A DNA stretch of 64,000 nt from Deinandra increscens subsp. villosa (Eukaryota; Streptophyta; Magnoliopsida; Asterales; Asteraceae). A program made the translations under genes and the position numbers. The notes under the pieces are model-generated. The model made no database searches, was not told the origin of the DNA, and saw only the letters and a program-made list of their open reading frames with translations. The DNA lies in the NCBI GenBank assembly GCA_039602395.1, contig JBCNJP010000025.1, forward strand, positions 97,877,265 through 97,941,264, read 5' to 3'. Each line of letters opens with the position of its first letter. The first letter of the stretch is position 1. This document shows, in pieces, positions 12,916 to 25,600 of the stretch.

Positions 12916-12943
12916 TCCGCGGCAACGCGCGGATGATCTCTAA
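12916..12943 (+). mobile_element. Helitron-like 3' terminus with CTAA end
   Basis: A perfect six-pair stem (TCCGCG / CGCGGA) with loop GCAACG is followed eight bases later by CTAA and then T. This matches the Helitron pattern of a hairpin, then CTRR, inserted before T. The 5' end (TC) was not found. Confidence 0.5.
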
Positions 12944-14132
12944 TTTCATACAATCATACCGAACTTTATACAGTCAATAGACCAATAAATATCATTTCAT
13001 TTCATTTGTTGGTTTTTGAACGGTATTTCGTTTTATTTATCTAAAAACAAGTTATTTAATAAGTTATTGAGTGAATTACAAATTATCAAGGTCTGATTTT
13101 TACGCATGTATCTTATCTTTAATACTTGTATGTTCATATCTTTAATCACACATCTAACACTTGATCTCATGCTTTGAACTTATACTATACATAGGTTTTA
13201 CCAACTAGGAAGAGGATCATTTGAGAACTAATTGGTTTTGAGAACTTTTGAGAACCATTTTTACTTTTAGCCACAAGTTATATATAAGGAAATCCCCCCA
13301 TGAATTTGAATGTTTCCCCCTGAAAATTAGCAATTTACCTTTTATGTTATACATGTTACATGAAATGCTATTTCAAACTTCTATTTTGTTATCACGCTAG
13401 AAATTGTTGGACATAGTTAAATATAAATCATGTTTTGTTTGTATTATATTTTGTAAGATTACTTCGTTTATCAAATAAAATGACATGATTAAGTATATCG
13501 CAACTCTAATTTAGTGGTTATGTGCATCCGGACAATCATCGAGACTCGACATATTCAGTCTTCGGTTAGGGTGTGACAGTCATTCTTCGTATATGGTCGC
13601 AAATTTTTTTCATGACAAACTTTATACTATTTGTTAGTTGGTTGCTAAAATAGACAAATCTCACTGGTTTGTTAATGGATTATGGACTTTAACTCTCTTT
13701 CGATATGTTCTCTACTCAAAATAGAAACACATTTTAGATTTGAGTTGCTTGAGAACATGGACGGAGCTTCTTTAGTGTCAGGTCCACCTGTTTTTTCACT
13801 ATGTATGTTAATTTTCATCCCGTTCCTTTGAAAAAAAAATATATACTGAGTCGGGTCTCTCATATACTGAGTCCGGTCCCCCATATATAGAGTCTGGCTC
13901 CCACTGAACTTTTGTTCAAACTCCGTCACTGCTAGAGAAGGAACGAACATCAAGAGACATGCCACACTTTCAAAAGTCATTTGAGAACATTTTTTTTAAC
14001 GTTTAAGAGAATATAAAACGTTTTTGAGATTTAAGTAAGTAGAGAGCGTTTTTCTATTGTTGTGGTGAAACCAACTTATTAAATACCTACTTGTAAATAT
14101 ACGAGGAGTAAAATGATTAAATAAAACTATTA
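12944..14132. other. Intergenic, no gene seen
   Basis: AT-rich spacer. A short stretch near 13740-13936 has degenerate hAT-like ends (GACGGAG / CTCCGTC) but no target duplication that I can see. Confidence 0.45.
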
Positions 14133-14477
14133 GGCCATCCGTAGTGGTGTCGTACGTCAAAGCTCAAAAGCGCGACACGTAGGATGCCACGCAGATAATG
14201 ATGTGAAAATGAGAAAGTGGTGTAATAGTTAGTGATAGTGTGAAGTGTTAGTGTAAATGGGGGTTGCGTAAATGTGGAGTTTTATTTGATTGGTTGAAAA
14301 AACATGGAATTAATTGATTGGTAAAATAACATAGAAAAAAAAACAAAATTGTATAGCGTTGTTCTAACCACGGACCCCCCCCCCCCCCCCCCGCAAGAAA
14401 AAAAAACGCTTTGAGGGCCGGTGTTCAAGAGCATTTTCCGTCTTTCATGTCTGTTTCACGTTTCACTACAAATGACC
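14133..14477. mobile_element. Tourist-like (PIF/Harbinger) MITE, 345 bp
   Basis: Imperfect terminal inverted repeats GGCCATCCGTAGTG and GGTCATTTGTAGTG are flanked by TTA at 14130-14132 and 14478-14480, the target duplication of PIF/Harbinger elements. There is no coding capacity. An 18-base poly-C run lies inside. Confidence 0.7.
14375..14392. repeat. Poly-C run of 18
   Basis: Uninterrupted C18 inside the MITE at 14133-14477. Length may be unreliable because sequencing slips on such runs. Confidence 0.9.
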
Positions 14478-14620
14478 TTAGTTAACAACTAGTTTTTTTT
14501 CTTCCAAATCTAATAAACCGGTTTAGGAGAGTCGGTTGGGGTCGGATCGGTTCTTGATAAGAAATATCAAACCAGTTTTAAACAACCTAACTTGTTTTTA
14601 GATAAACAGTTTTTTCCACC

Positions 14621-15120
14621 NNNNNNNNNNNNNNNNNNNNNNNNNNNNNNNNNNNNNNNNNNNNNNNNNNNNNNNNNNNNNNNNNNNNNNNNNNNNNNNN
14701 NNNNNNNNNNNNNNNNNNNNNNNNNNNNNNNNNNNNNNNNNNNNNNNNNNNNNNNNNNNNNNNNNNNNNNNNNNNNNNNNNNNNNNNNNNNNNNNNNNNN
14801 NNNNNNNNNNNNNNNNNNNNNNNNNNNNNNNNNNNNNNNNNNNNNNNNNNNNNNNNNNNNNNNNNNNNNNNNNNNNNNNNNNNNNNNNNNNNNNNNNNNN
14901 NNNNNNNNNNNNNNNNNNNNNNNNNNNNNNNNNNNNNNNNNNNNNNNNNNNNNNNNNNNNNNNNNNNNNNNNNNNNNNNNNNNNNNNNNNNNNNNNNNNN
15001 NNNNNNNNNNNNNNNNNNNNNNNNNNNNNNNNNNNNNNNNNNNNNNNNNNNNNNNNNNNNNNNNNNNNNNNNNNNNNNNNNNNNNNNNNNNNNNNNNNNN
15101 NNNNNNNNNNNNNNNNNNNN
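14621..15120. other. Assembly gap, 500 N
   Basis: Exactly 500 N, a typical placeholder size, so the true length is unknown. It very probably hides the last exons of the PDCD2 gene. Confidence 0.99.
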
Positions 15121-15643
15121 ACTGAACATGTATGTATGTAACCTCTAATGTGTTATAAGTAAATTACAGTCCCAATTTTGACCCTTTTAATTATTAGCGA
15201 GTCAATTTGGGTTATGGTTCAAGGTAGATCAAAAGGGTAAAGTAAATCTAGCAGTCAAAGTGTCAAACAAATTGAAAGTCATCCAAAGTGTATTTTTATA
15301 CAAAAAAAACCTTCTAAATCATATTATTCACAAAAATCATATTATTACTGAAATATATAAATTCTGTAATTAGACTTGACACACTAAAATAAAATGTTAG
15401 AATGTTTTCAACAAAGCCAATACAACTGCTTTTCACCCAAACACAGTTTTCTTGTGACTACCACAATAACTTCTTTTAGAAATCTAGACTTAGATATATG
15501 ATCAGGAAGTGATATCTTTTTCTTTATCAACTAAAATAACTTCAACAGTTATTTCAAGATCAACATGAGAGAAACCAACATTACGAATCTAAATCCTTGA
15601 TTCATATGTTATGTGTAAACCCAGAAAAGGTTTTCAAACTCAC

Positions 15644-18158
15644 CTTAATACTTGCTCGGGGGCCCTGGCTATTCTTTGGGTAAAATATGCCCAACTCTTT
15701 GTATCACCTTCATCCTTTAACAAAAAAGATAAAAATTTGTCAGGGTAAATCATATGCACTTAATAGAGCATTCATTGAAACAGTTTATACCTCATTATCG
15801 TTACGTAATGCCCTCCCATATGATTTGATGTTTGACACATCAGAATCAAACTCAGATTCATCCTCATTGATGATCTCATATTCTGGCCAGGTAGCATTGC
15901 TTGCAGCTGTTCAGAATAGATAATATGAATAAACAGTGAAGTATTCCTTCTAGAGGTGCAAAGATTGATGGTTAGATTGGGTTGAGTAATAGGTCAAAAG
16001 TAAAAACATGTCCTTTTTAGTACAGGTTGAACCAGACAAGGTCGAGTTGGGTTGACTGCCAAAAATCTCTTCTATTTTGATTTGTATAGATAATAACGCC
16101 CTAAAGATGGTCACAAAAACTACATATTACAGTGATGATCAAAATATTCGAATAAAAAAATAAGGAGTTTGAATGCAATAAACAAAACTTTGAACAACTT
16201 TCAAACCTTTCAACACAATTGACATGCTGCCGTTCCAACTATTGTTTTGTTCCACCCATTTAAGATCAAATAAAATCCAAATCAACCTATTTGCAAAGAG
16301 ATGGGTCAAAATTGCCATTGTCAACTTCTATCCTATGAAATTACAACAATTGACTTGCTATGTTTAAGAAAAAAATGCTTAAAATACCAACAAAGACACA
16401 AAGGGTTGGTTAGAATTTCGTTCAATGAAAACATTAACCTATTATTTGAATCAATTTTAAAAGGGATATTGTCAACCCAAATGAGCAACAATTTATTTGT
16501 GATAATATTAATGAGCAAAAAGAAGTTCGTAACATTAAACTTTAGTCAAAAGACATCCCGGAAATAAAGGTGTAGCAAACTTCAGGGAATAAAGGGAGTA
16601 TTATTTATGGAAACTATCATAAGCAATTCAACGCATAATCCTAACGGTCAGGCGGTCACTAACAAGCAAAATGTACCCCTAAAAAAAGAATACTAGCCTT
16701 TTGGTATATCCTCTGAATAGTTGGTGGGCCCAGAATTTGATGCCTGAAGCGTAAGGTCTATTGTTCTACACTGGGTTTTATGTGTTGAACTCCAGTGAGT
16801 GGCCTGCATAAAGAAAAAAAAACATGGATGAATAACCAAACATAAAGAAATAATAACAAGAAAATAACATAAAATGAATTAGCGTTAGTAAGTAGTAACA
16901 ACCTGGTGCATCCTGGAACAGTAACGTGCTCTTTTGCAGTTACTACAAACTTTATCTCCTTTCCAGGTACCACACCAACTACAAAGTGGAGCTACAAAAA
17001 CCATGAAACAAGATGTTTAACAGTTTAAGTAATCATCTAAATAACCAAATAATAGATCACAACAATAAGTAATGAAATTAGATTAAAGTAAAATTTCTCT
17101 ACCTGCTTTTCCTAAAGGCTTGTCACTACCATTGTTTTTTGGGGCTTCACTAGAGTAAAACTGATTGTGCCGAGGAAGTTGACAACGGAAGACCTTAATA
17201 CTTGTCAAACAAAATAAAGTAGTTTTAAAAAAAAGGAACAATAAAACAGTCTCGACCATATTAACAATATGGATCTAAGGATACCTCCGGGACCCCTTTT
17301 CCGGGTGGCGTTTCCATTGTTCATGTTGGTCTCGACGAAGACATGCCATCGATGTGCACATGAATACAAATAAAGTTCTATGGAATGTGGAATCCTTCTC
17401 AAAGAGAGGAGCGTAGGCCTGCACAGAATTATTAGAAAGATTTTTGTGATTAAAATCTCCAAAGCCTACAAGATAAATTACTGAAAAGATGATCATGATT
17501 GAAATCTACTTATTAATGGGGTGTCCCGGATTGCTAATTTAAACAGAGGATCTACGTATTGTATTTTATAAAAGCAGACAAAGAACTTTAAGGTTTTGAT
17601 GATGAAGTTTAAGGTTTTGATCACCTGGTTCCAGCCAAATGAACCCAAACGATCTAGTTATATTGCCCAAAGTTTCAATTAAGCCAGAGGTGATCACAAT
17701 TCACATTTCACTATGCCTGTATGAACTTCACATTTTAGAAGTACCTGAAGCATGAATCGAAGAGGTTCACCACATGTGTCACAAAGACATGATTTTCCAG
17801 ATGGTAAGTTGATTGGATTCAACCAAGCCTAAATCACCAACAATAAAAATCATACAATTATATTTACAAACTGCTAATATTATCTATGGAATAAAAAATA
17901 GGGATCGAAATGTGAATGTACGGGAGTTCCTCCAGCTTTGCTTGGAAATAACTGGCGAAGAAGCGACCATTCATGCTTAGGCTTTTCGACAAAACCTAAC
18001 ATGACAGGGGCTTGTTCTTCATCTTCGTCCTCTTCATCTTCATCGTCATCTTCGTCATCAAATTCTTCAAATTCTTCATCCTCACGTGAAGAAATTCGCA
18101 TATCGGTAAAATTGACTAAGGATACATTATTCGCATTAGTGATTAGTTCATTAGACAT
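15644..18158 (-). CDS. PDCD2: PDCD2/TSR4-like MYND zinc-finger protein, 3' end lost in gap
   Basis: Exons 18158-17922, 17828-17745, 17418-17285, 17200-17103, 16991-16903, 16803-16698, 15906-15791 and 15714-15644 join in frame to 311 codons. Order: acidic Glu/Asp tract (about 26-48); MLGFVEKP and LLRQLFPSKAGG; HRTLFVFMC; a MYND zinc finger with Cys188, 191, 200, 203, 209, His213, His222, Cys226; WPEYEI; and the start of the C-terminal PDCD2 domain (RIARAPEQVLR). The remaining ~90-100 residues should lie in the N gap. The family acts as a chaperone of ribosomal protein uS5 in 40S assembly. The closest type is Arabidopsis At4g02220. The start is the ATG at 18158; an in-frame ATG at 18218 is possible. 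Intron 6 appears to be GC-AG and intron 3 starts GTATCCTT. Confidence 0.92.
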
Positions 18159-18444
18159 ATTGGAATCAATATGTTTGGGAGGAATCGAAAGGCAATATAC
18201 GGTCAAAATTGATAACAACGGTGGCCGGTGGGGTTTCTCGCAGAACCGATACGGTTTTTTAAGGGCAGGAGAGGGTTTAGGGTTTTGCAGCCGATTATAT
18301 TACAAAATCAGTTCTAGGGTTTCACCCAGCTTTTATGTTTTGCCCTTTTGCCCGTCCTTTTGGTGTACGTGTATCTGTAGTCGAACGTTTTGACCCTCTA
18401 TAGCGCCATAAAACCATCCCGAGGGCTTTAATTAGTACATGTTA

Positions 18445-18766
18445 GGGTAAAGGCAATACCCTTCCCGATCCAATCGGGAAGGTGAAAATGGGGAAATGGG
18501 ATGGTTCGGGAACTCGGGAGAACCATTGCTGGGATTTCGGGATCACGGGATTTCGGGATTGGGAGAACCATTTTGGAGTTGGGGCACCGATTGGGGATAG
18601 AGAGAGAGGGGGGTTTGGGAAGGTTTTTATGGGGTGTTTGGGAGAGTGGGAAAGTGGGGAAACCATTACTCACAAATTGGGGAAAAATGGGAAGGGGTGG
18701 GGAATGATGAGGTGGCAGTGGCACCAAAAATGGAGTGGGGGATTGGGGAGGGTATTACTATTAACC
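18445..18766. mobile_element. Tourist-like MITE upstream of PDCD2
   Basis: The ends GGGTAAAGGCAATACCC and (inverted) GGTTAATAGTAATACCC are flanked by TTA at 18442-18444 and 18767-18769. G-rich interior without coding capacity. It shares the GGGATCACGGGAT motif with the MITE at 29654-29968 (there inverted), so the two are relatives. The near end lies 287 bases from the PDCD2 start codon. Confidence 0.75.
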
Positions 18767-18769
18767 TTA

Positions 18770-19674
18770 TAATTAATAAAGATTATCACACTGAGGATAT
18801 TAATTATGATAGTTTATAAGAAAGGGCAAGAGGGTGATCTTCATAACGCCTCCCCCATTTCTCTTGTTAGCTTTTTTTTTCTTTTATAATTAGTATATTT
18901 TATAATTAATGAAAATTACCAGTACTTGAGAATATTAATTGTGATTACTTGAATCACTTTTTTCCTCTAAAGGAGTTTATAAGAAAGAGATTGTAAGAAG
19001 AAGTAGAGAGAAATTTAGAAGATTAGAAAGAGTTGGAGAAAGTTTGTATAACATGTAGAATGTTTACAAAATGGTGGGCATCCAAATATATTGTCTTGAT
19101 ATTTCATAATAGTAGATTCTTTTGAAATGTTTTATTTAATATAATTATGTAATAGTTAGAATGGCGTTATGAGACTTTACGACTATACGCTTTTAGTCAT
19201 GAAGTGTAAAAAAACACCCGAAGAATAAACACCACGACTGCAAAAAGCCTTATAAAAGGAATACAGTTTCTAACTAAGTTTGAAACATTTTTACAGATTA
19301 GTCCTTCGTTGGCTTATTGCTAACCGAAATACAGTATATCAAGCTTTTTTACATTAATGTTTGATAATTGATAACAGAAGTGAAAATTGTGTGCTATCAA
19401 AAGTAAGCCATAAATACATCTTTTGGTCGAATTTGTAGCAAACAGATACACACAACTATATTGTTTTAAAATTTACAAGTTATAATATAACAACATTTTC
19501 ACTGTTCATGAAACCCACACTACTGTATTGTTGTAGAATTTACAAGTTATAACAACTCTTTCACAGTTCATGAAACCCAAAAAAATAAGGGAAATTATGA
19601 TAAAAATATTTTTAAGTCCTCTCATCACTCTCACTCACTATCTATGTGGAAAAAGAATCAACAAATTTTACACC
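18770..19674. other. Spacer between PDCD2 promoter and kinesin 3' end
   Basis: AT-rich; no gene seen. It contains a short direct repeat near 19440-19580 (ATTTACAAGTTATAA.. and TTCATGAAACCCA, each twice). The kinesin 3' UTR must lie at its right edge. Confidence 0.5.
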
Positions 19675-22600
19675 TCACTGCTTCCTGTTCCCATTTTTCT
19701 TCTTCATTTCAACACCAGTTGTCTGCCTTCCACCTCGTACCGCCGGCTGAGGGTGGCTACCGCCATTGGCTGCTTTCCGTGAAGGTGAAGGCATAAGTCT
19801 TGGAATCATTGACCTGATTTAGTTGGTCAAATTATTGACCATATTTGTATTAGTTCGTTCATTTTTGAAACAGTACAATTTGTGTAAATCATTGCTTGAC
19901 ACACTATCTTTAATTATCAAATTCTGGACAAAAAGAACTAAGATTTCGAAAAATAAGTATGAGCCAAGAACAAGGTTACTAAGAATACCTCAAATCCGGG
20001 CTTTTTGTTGGCTTTCCGTTGGAATTATTAAGTCTGGACATTGTTGGAAGTTTCGAATGATTAAACTGCCAAAGCAGATCATGCTCAGACGAGTCACTGG
20101 TTGCAGCATCAAGTTCATCCACACCATCAGTAGCCACAGTCTCAAACCCACTTCCACCATCAAATGCTGTATAAGATTGTTCTGAGTATAATTTAGAAGA
20201 ATCCGGAACATATTTTTGGTAAAATGCATCAGATATTCCAGCATTTTCTACTTCCCAACATCGGGCTGCATCTTGTTTGTTTACCATAATTTTATCAACC
20301 CAATCACCGGCGCCCATGTCTCTATCATCTTCTACATATACTTCTCTTGGACTGCTTACCGGAGGCCATGGTGGCGAGTTTGCTAATAGTTCGTCTAAAT
20401 CAAAGCTTTGTGTTTTCTGTCTTGATCTAGATTTCTTGCCAGTCTGAAAATGCAGTTAATGGGTTGGATTTCAGAGTGATAGAAACAAAGAAAAGTAGAG
20501 ATCATGTATGAAGCAAATGTTCAATCTATGTTTTGAATAGCCTACTTTAACCATGAATGGAGTCTACTTAGAAGTGGTAAGATGGCTCAGGTTGACCTGT
20601 GAATAGTGAACACTTATGTGTATTTTTAGATTGTGTTAATAAATTGTTAATGCATTAGTTTAATTATAGAAGTGATATAATTACAATAATAATCTAATTT
20701 TTTTGAATCAAATTAAGAAGACTGTGTATATGGTCAGAACAGACTTAGGACTCTAACCCATTTGACTCACCCTTCTAGTCTTATTTGTTTCACTTGTTTG
20801 AGATGAAAACATCCTAATCGAGACATTAATAATTAGTGCACTAGTTGACATGGTAGCATTTTTTGGCCATTTCTTAACATATATACAAATAATTATCTTA
20901 TGATTACAAAAACTAAACTTATTGCAGTAATAATCTTTAATAAAATAATCTAGGATGTTGTATACATGAAAAATTGACTTTAGGTGTATTTCGACTGGAT
21001 CAACTTATTTGACATGTTCTGTTCACATCTGCTTAATTTTATTTCATCTCACACTGATTATTCTATTCAACTGCATTAATAAATTACCTCAGCATTGCCT
21101 GAATCCACCCTCGGTTTCCTATGATTCTTTGGCTCCTGGTATGAATCTACATGTTGAAAGTGAGGAGGGGAATGCGATGATAGTTTGTGACCTGGACTTC
21201 CAGCTACCTTGTGTTGTATGCTTTCATGATCCCCTTCTTTCTTTGAAAGAGCAGCCTTAAGATTGGCAATCTAAAAAAGTAAAAATAAATTTCAATCTAA
21301 GCAATTTCTAAAATTCTAAACAAAGATCTAAAATACAAGGGATGTAAAAAAACCTGTTCTTTGAGATCTTTCACATTTGAACTGTCTTTATGTACTTGGG
21401 CAGCACCAAGTTCAACAGTCGCAACCCGTTCAGCAAACTTAAGTGTGCTAAGTGTTTCTCCAACAGCATTAAGTTCCGGACTTATATGAACAAACATCAA
21501 TGTCTTTGCTTGCCCTCCTAATAGTTTATCCACAAGACATGAATACAGTTAAAACTTGGAAGCAAAAGGGAATGGAGATTTAAAAAAGACTTCAGCTTTA
21601 CAATAATTTGTTATTTTACCAAGTGAATCTTGTAATAATTGTGTGAGTTTGCTGTTTCTGTAAGGCACATGCGAATTCTTTTGAGCAAGAGATGAAATCA
21701 CATCACCCAATGCTGATAAGGATTTGTTGATATGTTGAGCCTCTTTTAATCGGTCTCCAGCCACCTCAGATTTATCAACCCTTTCACTGCCAGCTAGATC
21801 AACCAAATGCATACAACCACGGAAAACATTTCCGGATGTCAAGTCTTTCCCTTGGACATGTACAGTCAAGCAACTGCAGTATGAAAATTTTAATTATTAC
21901 ATTCAACATAATGATAATAATATTTTTCAAATATTATTATAAAAAACGATTATTAGACCTGTGAGAGCGACTACTACGGTCATTGAGAGCAGTTGCACCA
22001 ACAGCACGGTTTCTTTGGCCTATGTTCATTAACTCAATAACATCATACATTGATGCCACTTGGACCAGGCTAGCATCTGGGACATTGAATCCGTTTTGTG
22101 AATTGTTACGAATTTCTAATGTGATATCATATTAAGGAATTTAACAGGAAGATGTTTGGTGTAAACTCAATATTTAAACCAGATTTGAGAAAAATCTTGA
22201 GATCAAAAGAATGAAATTCTGCTAACTGCTATTTTGTATAAGAAAAAACGGTGTGCTACTAGTAGAGTTGGCAAATGTGCAGGTTGGATAACCAGTCATA
22301 ACATGTTCGGTTCAAAACACATAAGTGGGGTGCAGATCCAAATGGGTCTGGTCAGGCTGAGCTGATTCACAATCATCCGTTATGCATTTTTTTTCTTCAT
22401 TTTTATGCTTCATTTAAATACCATTTGGATTACTTTCAACCCATTTGACCTGGCTTAACCTGTTTGACCTTTTAAAAACAAGACACACCTCAAACCAACC
22501 TCTTTATTAAAGAATGCTTTAACATTTGGCACTTAGCTACTACCATCAACTTGTAGCATATGGTGCAAATTTAGATGCTATAGTTGTAAACAGTAATAAA

Positions 22601-25600
22601 AAGAAAAAGGATATCTTTTGTTTAAACCCTCAGTAGCAAGCAGATCACGAACTTGTTCATTATAAATCTCAATCATTTGAACAGACACATCATATTCAAA
22701 GGTGTCCTTCCTCTGTTTCGCGAGAAAAAACAAATCGCTCAACGCCCTATAATTAACTCCTTGACTGTCCTCTGTAAGATCATTCGGTCCAGTCTGGATA
22801 AATAACAAACTAACAAATTATAATTTTTTTTATATAGTTTGAGTTACATCTTGATTAATTAAGTAAATTTTAAAATATCTTACCATTGTATGTGTTTTTC
22901 CTGATCCAGTTTGACCATATGCAAATATACAAACATTGTAACCATCGAGAACAGAGCGAATGAGGGGCCTAGTATCCGCAAAAACCTCAGCTGCAGAAAG
23001 AAAACATATGCAAATTGCAAATTATTAAGAAACAATTACATTGTTGTAAATAATATAAAATTTTAGAGGCCAAAAGCAACTATACAAACCTTGGGTTGCT
23101 GAAGGCCCAAATACTTTGTTGAAGTTAAATGATCTACATCCTTTTCCATATTTGGGAGGGGTATTTATGGTAATAGTTCCTTCTTCTATGCTATCCACAA
23201 CACCATGGACATTCAATCTTCCAGGTCTCACACGACAGTAAACTCTAATATTTCCTATTTAAAATACGCAAATCAAGTCTCTCGATTAAAGTCCAGGTCA
23301 ATTAACTTAAAGTAGGCATAATACTTTTAGTAAACTGTGAATGTCACCTTTAAGATCTTGGACCTGATTATATAACTTTCTGTTTTCCTCAAGAACTTTA
23401 TGATATCCAGAAGCAGCATTGGCTAAACCATGAACATGCAGACCTTAAAAAAAACAAGGTTTTAGAATAAAGATTAAATGCATCTTTCATTATCGCTTGA
23501 AGTGTTATAATATTTACCAAGATTCTGAATCTCTTCATGGAATTTCCTTTGCATGAACTGCGTCCCGGCTTTTATGATTGAAAGAGTTTGTTTCAGCTCC
23601 TATGAAACAAGAGATCAACATAGTGTTTTATATAGTTATTAGTGTTGTGTTAATGATAATTAATATTAACAAATGCTTATAATGGAGGGAACCCTGGAAT
23701 AGCCTTTTCTCAGGCCCGTGAGCTATATACAAATTAACCTTACTAATACAATACTAATAATTATAACTAACACAAAGGATACCAAAAGATTTAAAGAGTA
23801 ACCTAGAGGTGATGGAACTTGCAAGTATATTATACCTTGACATCTCTTTCTTGTATATCGAAAATCATTTGATATTTCAGTTGTCTTCTTTTCTTTTCTT
23901 CATCAAGGATGGAGTTCTCATTGCACTTTTGATTTTTCTTCACAAGTGCACATTTGTTGTCTTCTACCTTGAGTTTTGTAGTAAAAGCCGATGAAAAACA
24001 TGTCAAAAATCGATATTTAAATACCATACGAGGATGTCTTATCATCAATTTATATAAATGTGTCACCTTTATTTCACCAGAAGTGTGTTTTAGTAATGTC
24101 TTGTTTCCTGTGTAGGTATCTTTAGCAGATGCATTTTTCTGTTGATCAAGAACATACAAAATGCAAGCAAGTATGATTATATGGAACTTGAAAGTTAAGG
24201 AAACATCATAGTTAAAAAGCTTACCAAGTCAAATTGATTAGTAATTCTATTCTCAAATTCTTCCATGACCTTATTTAGCACAGATTCTACAAGCTGCACG
24301 AGCATTATGATTGCTAAAATGAGAAATGAATCAGGAAATGGTTAATTAAATCAGACTGGAAGATAAATATAGAGCCATATAGGTGTGCAACTTTGAAAGT
24401 GTTTGAGATTGCTTATTTAAGCTGCTTATTTTTTTTTATTAAAAAAGCAGATAAATATATTAAATACACAATCTCAATCACCCCCCTAAAATTAGTTAAT
24501 ATGGTGATACAAACTTGCTAAGCATCATTTGACACTTACAATGGGAACCTCGTCGGGTTTCTTATCCATTAGAGCTGCACGGACAAGCATATTTAAGGAT
24601 GAAGGCTGCATAGAAACATGATGCAAGTATTAAGACTATCCATTTAGAAAAACATCAAATTACAGATAGGGAGGGGGAAGGTTACCAACCGTTTTGCTAT
24701 TTGCAGTTTCGACAAACTGAGCATTCATGGATGTTTCATCCATTGAGATATTTCTTGATAATGATTTTTTGAATGGTTCTGAGTTTTTGCGTATAAAGTT
24801 CTTGCCAGATGTGATTGGTTTCGCATTTCCACCAAATTTCCAAACACCATTCCCACCTGTTTGTTTCCACTCATTGTAGGATTTGAGTGCTAATATACAA
24901 TTCACAATTCTAGACGATTTTCCTCCCTAAAAGGTTGAACAACACAGCCCAAAATTATTAAACTTTCAGCCTCATACAATTCCAATAATATATGACAAAA
25001 ACTCATTGCACAATTTAAAAACACCTACTTGTTCCAAATCAGATGCTTCAAAGGTAGGTAGTCCCATTTGTTCTACAGCAACCAAAAAGTTCCTAACATT
25101 CTCAAAACATTGATATATAGATAAAGCTGCTCCATCTGGCACAACCGCTAAATCACATGAACCTTCAACCACCTAAAACCAATCAAACTCACTATCAATT
25201 TCGAAGAAATATACAAAACCTGATGATATGATATGATTATAAAGCAGGACATCAAGAAAAATGACCTTAATCACAGCTCCTGGTTCAACTTTATTAATCA
25301 CGTAGCAGAGAAGCATCCCACTTCTCAAAGCAAGCCTAAATTCTTCCTCAGAAGGCTGTGCAGGCAAATCTTTTGCCCCAACAACTCCAATCATTTTTCT
25401 CATCCAAGCAGTAGCTTCATATCTTCTCGTTGCTATAAACCAAACATGACGTCATCAATACCCTAATTTTCAAAATTAATGTACTAATTGACCTAAATTC
25501 TGTGTCATACAAGCAAAATACAGTTTCAGAAACATAAAACTTACGATTAATCAACTAATTACACCACATTCCAACACAATCACGACCTAATCGCACAAAA

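Noticed and set aside
14587..15129. Open frames on both strands across the N gap
   Set aside because: They exist only because N was translated as X.
15960..16290. MITE in PDCD2 intron 6
   Set aside because: Some GGGTTGA/TCAACCC words in opposite senses, but no definable termini.
17938..18393. Plus-strand frame with a long poly-Ser run
   Set aside because: It is the antisense of the Glu/Asp-rich first exon of PDCD2 (GAA/GAT repeats read backwards).
18428..18819. Several Gly/Trp-rich or Pro-rich frames
   Set aside because: They lie inside the G-rich Tourist-like MITE and show no domain.
22260..22490. Transposon in kinesin intron 13
   Set aside because: TTGACCTGG/ACCTGTTTGACC words look like a decayed hAT MITE, but no ends or target duplication could be fixed.
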